Below, one piece after another: positions 57,145 to 64,000 of a stretch of 64,000 bases of DNA. Position 1 is the first letter of the stretch, and every line of letters starts with the position of its first letter. The translations under genes were made by a program, and so were the position numbers. The stretch comes from Haliclona indistincta (Eukaryota > Porifera > Demospongiae > Haplosclerida > Chalinidae): assembly GCA_964017065.1 (NCBI GenBank), contig OZ024791.1, positions 7,696,384 through 7,760,383 on the forward strand. The letters are read 5' to 3'. Below the pieces are notes generated by a model. The model did not search any database. It was not told the origin of the DNA and saw only the letters and a program-made list of their open reading frames with translations.

Positions 57145-58020
57145 TAGAGTAAATTATCTATATTCGGCCAACATGTATATTCGTACGCTATTGCCAGCAA
57201 AACCAACGCAGCTAAGACGGTGTCTGCCACAGCAAACTATAGCCACATGCATGTGTAGAAGACACAGCAAACCGCTAGCTCCAGCGTCCTTCCTGAAGGC
57301 GACAGCAAACAATAATAGACAAGTGTACGAATTTCCCTAAGATCGGTAGAATCTCTGTATTTTCGTTTCACCACTCGCTACGTCCAACGAAGTAGAGGAG
57401 CTGGCTAATTTAGTGCTGCTAGCATACACCCATCCTTGTGCTAAACGATGACCAGCAGAAGTAGCCGAGCACTCACCTTGAACACAAGAAAAACGCAACA
57501 ACATCACCCCCGCTGACCCCTCAAAGATCGTCATCAACAATACAGTAAAGTATTGTGCTTATGGAGACGTATTATTATAATTTTTATTATGGCTCTCCAT
57601 AAGCACAATACTTTGCTGTATTGTTGATGACGATCTTTGAGGGGTCAGCGGGGGTGATGTTGTTGCGTTTTTCTTGTGTTCAAGGAGAGTGCTCGGCTAC
57701 TTCTGCTGGTCATCGTTTAGCACAAGGATGGGTGTATGCTAGCAGCACTAAATTAGCCAGCTCCTCTACTTCGTTGGACGTAGCGAGTGGTGAAACGAAA
57801 ATACAGAGATTCTACCGATCTTAGGGAAATTCGTACACGTGTCTATTATTGTTTGTTGTCGCCTTCAGAAAGGACGCTGGAGCTAGCGGTTTGCTGTGTC
57901 TTCTGCACATGCACTGATGTGGCTATAGTTTGCTGTGGCAGACACCGTCTTAGCTGCGTTGGTTTTGCTGGCAATAGCGTACGAATATACATGTTGGCCG
58001 AATATAGATAATTTACTCTA
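57145..58020. repeat. Long near-perfect palindrome (about 0.88 kb)
   Basis: The left arm (57145-about 57566) starts TAGAGTAAATTATCTATATT; the right arm ends with its reverse complement at 58020. Arms are about 420 bp with only a handful of differences, around a loop of about 30 bp (57567-57597). One sign of the symmetry is a 67-residue open frame at 57337-57540 (-) that is identical to one at 57621-57824 (+). The frames have no recognised domain and I do not call them genes. Confidence 0.9.
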
Positions 58021-58045
58021 CTCGTGCAATAAAACGTAATGAATA

Positions 58046-58528
58046 TTAAAACAAAACATGGCGGCTCAGAGCAATACACAGCATATCACGAATTTCTGTG
58101 TCTTGAAGTCGATTCTCAGGGCTCAAATATACTAATTGGTAATCACCAGCCACCACTGCAGCCTTTGATGCAGATGAGTCTTGACCTAGGTGTGCACATT
58201 TCAGACCACGGTTTTGGAAAGTGGAAACTTGGTCTTGCATAAGTGCGGAGAGCGGACTCACAGTTATTACAATAGATCTACCTTGCTGTACTCGACTAGC
58301 TCTGCATTCATCAAAAACCACTGGCAGTGCAGCAAAACACAAGCTCTTGCCACTACCAGTTGGAAGACCAACAAACACGTCTCTCCCCTTCACGAACTCG
58401 GTAATAGCAACTCGCTGGTCATCCGTCGGACTCTTGTAACCAAGGCGCACGAAAGCCGAGGTTATTTTGCTGTCCAGAACGTTCGCTGACAGAGCAAGGT
58501 TGAACCTGGGCACGTTGACTTCCATCAC
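58046..58528 (-). pseudogene. RecQ-type DNA helicase fragment, truncated before motif II
   Basis: The 160-residue frame opens MMEVNVPRFN. It contains a Q-motif-like YKSPTDDQRVAI, motif I (Walker A) GLPTGSGKSLCF, motif Ia VSPLSALMQDQV and a motif Ib-like LVYLSPENRL. Similarity to RecQ helicases stops at about EIRDML, just before the expected DEAH box, and the frame ends ten residues later, 26 bp from the end of the palindrome. Without motifs II-VI it cannot be an active helicase. It may be a first exon whose rest was removed by the palindrome, or a fragment carried by a transposon. Confidence 0.75.
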
Positions 58529-59090
58529 AACATGGCCGATTATTGGCGATTAATCGATTGATTGATAGATCGATTATAATTATTACGTAAGACTGGACCA
58601 TTCGACCAATCAGATTCTATCCCATTAACCGCTTACCTGACTCGCGCTAACGATTATCGGGCGCCAACGGGGGACGGTAGGCGTAGCGTCCGTCGGGCGC
58701 CCTATCATTTTATGCAACCTTGGTAGGCTGTCGCGCCTCCCAATTTTGCGTTGGGCGTGCGGCCCCGCCCCCACGCTCCGCCCCTGAACACGCCTTATGA
58801 TGCCACGACTCGAGTCGTGTGAGCTCTCGTGAGGAGGAACGTCACAGCTAGCGAGTTAGGTGAGATGACGACAGACTAAGGCGTGGACAAAGGGCGGAGC
58901 GAAGGGGTGTGCGTAACGAACTGGGGGCGCGCGATCCAACGCAAAATGAACAGAGATCATACCAAAGATTAATGACAAGAAAGGGGTTAGAGACAGGAAG
59001 GATGCCCAGCTATCAGAGCAATGTAACTACTCGAGTCATTGTAACTATTGGAGTCTGGTGATCCGGGGTAGCTGGGGAACGCCTAGCGGG
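58529..59090 (-). other. Spacer between RecQ fragment and retrotransposon ORFs
   Basis: Begins with an AT-rich GATT-repeat stretch (58545-58580) and passes near 58640 into GC-rich sequence including GGGCGCC motifs at about 58658 and 58697. This is probably the 3' end of the retrotransposon; its exact border and terminal repeats were not resolved. Confidence 0.4.
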
Positions 59091-60286
59091 TTACTGGCCT
59101 GTGTGCTGTCTCATTAACTGGTGAGAGACCGAGGTGAGGGACTGACGGGGGGTTCTTATGTACAGTTGATACGCGGAGGACTCCCAGCGACCGAGCGTCT
59201 TGATAAGGTGGTCCGGGATCCCCGCCGCAGCGGCGGAAGTAGCCGCGCCAATCCTGAAGCTGTGACCCGAGTACGCTGAACTGTCCATGCCGGCTGCGGC
59301 CAGAGCCTTGCGTACGCCTGCCACAAACTGTCGTTTTAGCAGGGGATACCGTTCGCGTGAATGAAGAGGGGGCCTTCAGCCGCCGGGCGGATGGCCAGGT
59401 AGTTTAAGAGAGCTGCGACTGGGCACACGTCTGATTGGGAGCGGCCTAGAAATAGAGTGACTCCCCTTCCGAATGGGTCGGTTTTTGCTCTCCTCAGGTG
59501 GACGCTTAGGACGGATGGTGAGCTGCGGGAGTCGACCGCCACGTCGGAGCGACAGATGGCTGGCGGGGCAGACGCGGAGTCCAGCGTGAGTTCTCCCGAG
59601 CGAAGGAAACCAAAGAAGGCAAGACAGGACGCCGCCCACATTAGGCGTGTCTCAAATTCCGAGTCGATCCCAGAGGCCCAGGAGGCACGTAGGGACCTCA
59701 TGACTGAGCTGGTGATTGGGAGACGTTGTTTACCTCGGAGCGTGTTGGAGCGTTGCACACCCTTCAGAATATACTGAGGCAGACGGTTGCGGGACAAGGC
59801 GTCTGCTGCTACGTTATCTCGCCCGGATACATGTCTAGCTACATGATCAAACTGAAAATAAGCCTCGAAGAAGAAGAGGCATTGCAACAGGTAGGTGAGA
59901 GTTGGGTCCGCTGCCGAGCGATTGTTCAGGACCTCCACTGCGGCACTATTATCTGAGCGGAAGACAATAAGTTTATTTTCCCACTGCTTGCCCCAGAGGG
60001 CGGCCCCCGCAACGACGGGGAGTAGCTCTTTGGCTGCGATGTGCGCAGACGCCCAGGAGGAGGACCAATGGAACTGAAAGTAGAGCGTGGGAGTGGTCTC
60101 GGTAAAGGCTCCGCAACCCCAGGAACCTGATGCGTCGGAGAATACCTGCAGAGAGGCGGATTTCTCCGATAGGGGAAAGAAGCCCACCCCGTTCCATTCA
60201 GCAACGAAGAAGCGCCACCAGGCGATGTCTGCCTTAGCCTTGGCGGTGAGGCGAGTGGGCTGATCCAGAAGCCTGGGAGACTTCAT
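59091..60286 (-). pseudogene. RNase H plus tyrosine recombinase ORF, frameshifted
   Basis: The upper part (60286-59336) contains RNase H (LQVFSDASGSWGCGAF, AAKELLPVVAG, FRSDNSAAVEVLN, GRDNVAADALSR) and then the N-terminal half of a tyrosine recombinase (MRSLRASWASG..., RAKTDPFGRG, CPVAALLNYL). It stops at HANGIPC. The remaining recombinase (59324-59091) is in another frame, with the HSFR of the catalytic H-x-x-R, GRW, and the nucleophile Tyr in YIRTPR. A single-base change in a C run near 59335 explains the break. The first catalytic Arg is probably in the segment before RAKTDPF. Confidence 0.75.
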
Positions 60287-61403
60287 GTTTTCTATCAGGT
60301 TCCTGATGAATGAGCCGTCGGACCACGGCTGCCGCGTGGTTCAGGAGACCGATCAGAGATTGTAGTTCTCTTTTAGTCGGATTTGTCGTCGATTGCCAAC
60401 GACGTAGAGTCTGTTTCAGTCGGGTTAGCTTCGCGACTGGGAGTCTGAGCACCTGGTTGAGGGTGTCAATCTCTATACCCAGGAAGGTCAGAGATGTCGA
60501 GGGGCCTTCCACCTTGCCTGGAGCAGCGGGGAGACCCAGCTCCGCTCCAAGTCTGAGCGCTGTCTGTAGAGCTGAGGCGCATGCGGAGCTCCCGAGAGGG
60601 GACCAGAATAGGAAGTCGTCCAAGTAGTGAACGAAGTCAGTGACTCCCTGTGAAGAGAGCCCCCAGGCGTAGCCGTCCGCGACTGCTGTAAAGATCTTGG
60701 GCGCGGATCGTAGACCGAACGGCAGGGCGTGGTCAATATAGGTGGTGCCCTTCCAGTTAATCGCCAGGAGGGGTTGGTCTTCACTGTGCACAGGGACCTT
60801 CCTGTAAGCGCTATGGAGGTCTAGCTTAGCTAGGAGAGCGCCTTTCCCGTGAGTAGCGATCAACCTGGCGGCTTCCTCCACCTTCACATAGCGCAGAGTA
60901 GCCAGATCACTTGAGATGGCGTCGTTTACACTGTAGCCACGAGGGGCGGAGAGGTCCACTATCAGCCTGAATTTTCCTGGCTGGTGAGGCTTGGGGATCA
61001 CGCCGATTGGGCTGATGTGCCTGACTGATGACTCTGAGTGGGGAACATGTAGCTTGCCGGAGGCGAGTTCCTCACTGATGCGATCAGAAATTATGTCAGC
61101 GTGATCGGCAGCGGAGGGGAGGCAGAGATTCCTAGTGCGTAGGGGTTTAGCTGGGTCAGCACCAATGCGAAAACCGTGCGTGATACCACGGCGGAGGAAT
61201 GCCGCGAAACGCTGGTCAGGGTGACTGCTCAGTAAGGGGGACCAGGCGTCGAGAGGGAGAAAACCTTCCACTGGTGGAGAGGGAGGGGGCGGACCTGCGA
61301 CCGCTTCCAGAGCGAGTAGACTATCAGTGTAGCGGCATGGATAGCCGCACCTCCTGCGAGGAAGAAGAGGAGCGGGGTTGATGAGAGGGTACGGAGTAAC
61401 CAC
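60234..61403 (-). CDS. Retrotransposon reverse transcriptase
   Basis: 389 codons. RT signatures in order are FRLIVDLSAPRGYSVND, LLAKLDLHSAYRKVPV (first catalytic Asp), ALPFGLRSAPKIFT, VHYLDDFLFW (catalytic YLDD) and LTFLGIEID. The N-terminal 120 residues are Pro-rich with no motif. The frame leaves the RT homology near 60330 (AAAVVRRLIHQE), where the next frame takes over (GSFIRNLIENMKS), so a frameshift or programmed overlap joins it to RNase H. The start shown is only the first Met; the true start is uncertain. Confidence 0.75.
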   Translation of the reverse strand: MVTPYPLINPAPLLPRRRCGYPCRYTDSLLALEAVAGPPPPSPPVEGFLPLDAWSPLLSSHPDQRFAAFLRRGITHGFRIGADPAKPLRTRNLCLPSAADHADIISDRISEELASGKLHVPHSESSVRHISPIGVIPKPHQPGKFRLIVDLSAPRGYSVNDAISSDLATLRYVKVEEAARLIATHGKGALLAKLDLHSAYRKVPVHSEDQPLLAINWKGTTYIDHALPFGLRSAPKIFTAVADGYAWGLSSQGVTDFVHYLDDFLFWSPLGSSACASALQTALRLGAELGLPAAPGKVEGPSTSLTFLGIEIDTLNQVLRLPVAKLTRLKQTLRRWQSTTNPTKRELQSLIGLLNHAAAVVRRLIHQEPDRKHEVSQASGSAHSPHRQG

Positions 61404-61681
61404 AACAGGAGAGTGAGTGCGTTTGTAACAATAAAATCAAGCACTGCTGCAAATAGAGATGCTTGTAGATGCTGACCCGACAGGGGAGGAGCTGATGCTT
61501 ACAAGTGCATGTAACAGCAACCCGTAGTGAACAAACAGCTAGTTGTAACAGCTGCGACAACAGCAGATAACAATAGTGGAAAAACAACATTAATAGTGAC
61601 AGCAAGCAAGTACAGTAACCGTACAGTGTCACTAGAGTCCCTGCTAGAGTCTGAAAGAGACTAGCTGCTGGGAGAGCACGC
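61404..61681 (-). other. Spacer between gag and RT ORFs
   Basis: No domain seen. It separates the gag stop from the first Met of the RT ORF within the element. Confidence 0.4.
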
Positions 61682-62722
61682 CTACTTCTTCCCGTCCTTA
61701 GGGGTCGGGTTCAGTGGCTCAGGGCATGACACGGCACCGTGCCCCGGTTTCTCACAGGCTGAGCAGGTGTGCGCGTATCTGCAGGTTTCAGCGGTAGACG
61801 GGCATGAGCCTCGGTTGAAACGCCTGCAAGGCTTGGAGTTGGCGGCCTTAGGGACCGCGTAAGGTTTGACTCTGTAGGGGGACTGTCGGACGGGTGGTTT
61901 GGGAGCCTTGGGTGGTTCTTGGGAGAACAGAGCGCACTGTTCTGTAGAGTGGTCGGGAAAGTGACACAGCGTGCAAGTCTCGTGAGCAGAGCGAAGGACC
62001 GTGGCCGCCATGATGGATGGAGACAGATCATTCCACTTTAGGTCTAGACCAGCAGCCCGCTGTTGGCGGAACTGCTGGTCGTAGGCGAGCCAGCCTCCGC
62101 CCGGGTGCTTCCTCGCCTGCATCACCACAATCTGGGCGTAGGCCGCCATCTCCCGGGTGGCGTCCGATTCCGTTGACGCAGCCATGAAGGCAAGGAAGCA
62201 GCAGGCCCATGTGAGAGGGTCGCTGATACTTCGGAGACGTGGGGCTGTGGGCACGGAGCCGAGAGAAGAGAGCTGAGATCCGGGCTGTCCCAGGGCTTGG
62301 AGACGTTCAGATAATGTGATATTGTCGAGGAGTAGTTCCTTAAAGTCCACGAACCCGCCCGCGCGGATCTTCTCCATGACCTTCACTGGAATGGGCGGGA
62401 GGACAGGGGAGTAAGCCAGTGGCTTCGGCTTGGGAAGGGGCGGCGCGCCCGATGTCACTGACGCGAGGAGTGACGATAGTGACGGGATCGCCTGATGAGT
62501 AGAGCTGGCGACCGAGGTGGAAGAGGTCAGGGGAGCTCCCAGTGAGAATATGGGGATAGACGCCAGAGAGGCGGGAGCCGGGACAGACGCTGAGATTGAC
62601 ACCGGAGCCGGGGCGCCGGAGCCTGCAGCGAGAGAGGAGGGGAGAGAGTGTGAGCAGTACCATGAATGGCAGACGCCGCAGGAGCGGGCTTTGAGTGCCG
62701 TGGGCACTTGACGCCGGGAAAA

Positions 62723-62758
<36 letters not shown>

Positions 62759-63057
62759 GAGGAGGAGGAGGAAGAAGAGGAAGAGAAGGGGCCCGGGCTT
62801 GGAGAGCGCACGGTATGCGTGCGAGACGAGGGATGGCAAGAAAGAGAGACAAAATACAACAAAGGCTTACCGGCGGACACACCGGATGGCCCGGGTAGAG
62901 AGGCGGCTAGAGCCTTGGCCAGCTCTGCCTGAACCGCCGACTGGATCGCTGACTGGAAGTCCGTGCCCGAGACAGTTACTACCGAGGTAGCCGAGGACGA
63001 GGGAACCGACGTCGACGCCGGGGTGACAGTGGGCAAAGACGATCCAGAGGAAGACAT
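61682..63057 (-). CDS. Retrotransposon gag-like protein, two exons
   Basis: Exon 1 is 63057-62871 ([10 protein letters not shown], Ser/Thr/Ala-rich, with a short helical [18 protein letters not shown]). Exon 2 is 62622-61682. The intron 62870-62623 begins GTAAGC and ends CTCGCTGCAG after a long (CT)n tract; both ends are phase 1 and the spliced codon is Gly, so the two frames join exactly. The C-terminus has a CCCH-like finger and a zinc knuckle ([20 protein letters not shown], then [14 protein letters not shown]), as expected for nucleic-acid binding in particle assembly. Without splicing, frame is lost after exon 1. Confidence 0.75.
62728..62775 (+). repeat. (GA)n/(GGA)n microsatellite in gag intron
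   Basis: A GA run passes into GGA units; on the coding strand it is the (CT)n polypyrimidine region of the gag intron. Acidic or basic repeat frames on the + strand are artefacts. Confidence 0.85.
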
Positions 63058-64000
63058 AGCGATGCAGACAGATACAAAAAACAGCTTCTAGCTTCCGAAC
63101 AAAACAGCTTCTCGCCCAACTAACTTGGTTTGAGACAGCTGCAGACTGAGGTACAAGCACGCGTACGTGTAAGAGAGTGCGCATGCGAGCCCGGCTCCGG
63201 GGCGGGGCTGCCTCGGCCGGGCTCGTGCCTTAGGGGCGCGGCAGACGGTTAACCTTATTTAAAGGTTCCCTCTAAATTTCAACAAATTCCAGGATAAATC
63301 TACATCCGGAGCCAGAGGAGGTTGGAAGCATTAGTATGCGCACGTGAGTAATTATGCGCACGTGATTTTCGAATGCATAGCTAACGTTCCATCGTGAGGC
63401 GTGGCTCAATGGCGCTAGCATACAGCACTTGAAATCATCCGTGGATTCTTTCTAAAATTGTATTGTATAGAGCTTGATTACTGGTCTTACTTAAAGATAT
63501 GATCTTAGAATACTGGTTTAGCTATTTTGTATAGTGCACTGCACCAGTTTCTGTGCTCTGTATGTCGTGAAATTTAGGAAGAAGTAGCACAGCTCCAGTA
63601 GACAGCACACTTGTGCTGGATTCAGGAATCTTTCTGCTGTGAAAAGCTTAAATTTAAGCAACTTTCTTAGTTCTAACTCTGACCAGGTCTCGTCAGCTGT
63701 GTATTGGGTTTTGCAGATAACAATGGAGCTGTCTCTTCGCTCGCCGTTTCTAAACGCCAAGATTTTGCTTCAGGACGTCTGTAGCACACTTGTCAATAAG
63801 CTGATTGCTTGCACAAACAATAACTGTAGTGTTTTCCACTGTTGAGAATCTTCACTAATTTCTCGCCCATAGCAGCTCGGGGACCCCTGAGTTGGACCGG
63901 GCAGATCGCATATTTGTAAGCAGCTTTGCAAGAGCTTTCGATTCATACTAAATTCGTTAAATTCTGTCCAGGGAATTTGGTTAAAATTGACAACTAAGAT
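63058..64000. other. Element 5' leader and flanking sequence, no gene seen
   Basis: The first part to about 63240 remains GC-rich and is probably the 5' leader of the retrotransposon. Beyond it AT-rich sequence resumes. Short frames on both strands near 63520-63845 have no domain or conserved splice sites, and I do not call them. Confidence 0.4.

Larger units (their letters stand above)
58640..63240 (-). mobile_element. DIRS-like tyrosine-recombinase retrotransposon
   Basis: The order on the - strand is gag, reverse transcriptase, RNase H, tyrosine recombinase, which with the absence of an integrase or aspartic protease defines the DIRS/Ngaro/PAT group. No methyltransferase frame was seen, which leans towards Ngaro or PAT. 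Base composition is clearly GC-richer than the flanking DNA on both sides. Two frame breaks (near 60330 and near 59335) separate the enzymatic ORFs, so this copy looks inactive unless overlapping frames are natural here. Inverted or split terminal repeats were searched for by eye and not found. Confidence 0.8.

Noticed and set aside
57337..57824. Two identical 67-residue genes on opposite strands
   Set aside because: They are mirror images in a palindrome with no domain or other support.
62666..62932. Glu/Arg-repeat proteins on the + strand
   Set aside because: They are products of the (GA)n/(GGA)n tract in the gag intron of the - strand element.

Overview
The window is eukaryotic, AT-rich, and dense in short introns (many of 45-60 nt with GT..AG ends). 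It reads as animal DNA, most likely a demosponge of the Amphimedon type. The grounds are tandem expansions of animal Death-fold genes, compact sponge-like introns, and a DIRS-like tyrosine-recombinase retrotransposon. The species call is inference; no marker gene fixes it.

From about 0.2 to 56 kb the + strand carries one tandem family of Death-domain genes, here named A1-A8, B1-B3, C1, C2, D and F. Each starts with a 13-28 nt coding mini-exon (MATSASHTP-like in A, MATPAGTK in C, MATRSNTP in B). Two one-exon Death-fold domains follow, then a variable series of further modules. A1, A2, A7 and A8 continue into a Roc/COR-type GTPase exon and end in a subtilisin-like (S8) protease exon with Asp/His/Asn/Ser all present. 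A5 and A6 end in a further Death domain. A3 ends in two tandem beta-rich modules and has no GTPase. A4 has a transmembrane exon and a C-terminal Death domain. B and D are short two-domain proteins, and C1 is two Death domains plus one beta-rich module. Nearly every module is an exon, or exon set, bounded by phase-1 introns. The exon lengths I summed keep frame exactly, so the locus can exchange effector modules without breaking frame.

Decay sits beside intact copies. A5 has three frameshifts in its GTPase exon. A8 carries a 65-bp tandem duplication that shifts frame. B1 has a -4/+1 indel pair, C2 a nonsense codon, and there are at least three relic Death exons. Introns and spacers are loaded with non-autonomous repeats: a roughly 0.85-kb repeat in three copies, foldback elements, a Tigger/pogo-like MITE with 25-bp terminal inverted repeats, a 31-bp TIR element, and a 38-bp minisatellite upstream of C1.

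From about 56.1 to 58.0 kb there are nested foldback elements, ending in an approximately 0.88-kb near-perfect palindrome. Beside it is a RecQ-type helicase fragment (- strand) truncated before motif II. From about 58.6 to 63.2 kb lies a visibly GC-richer DIRS-like retrotransposon on the - strand: gag with a CCCH/zinc-knuckle tail and a spliceosomal intron, RT with YLDD, RNase H, and tyrosine recombinase, with frameshifts between ORFs. The last 0.75 kb shows no gene.

Working model (inference): the A genes encode intracellular signalling or immune-type proteins in which N-terminal Death domains recruit partners, a Roc/COR GTPase acts as the switch, and a swappable C-terminal module (protease or Death domain) is the effector.
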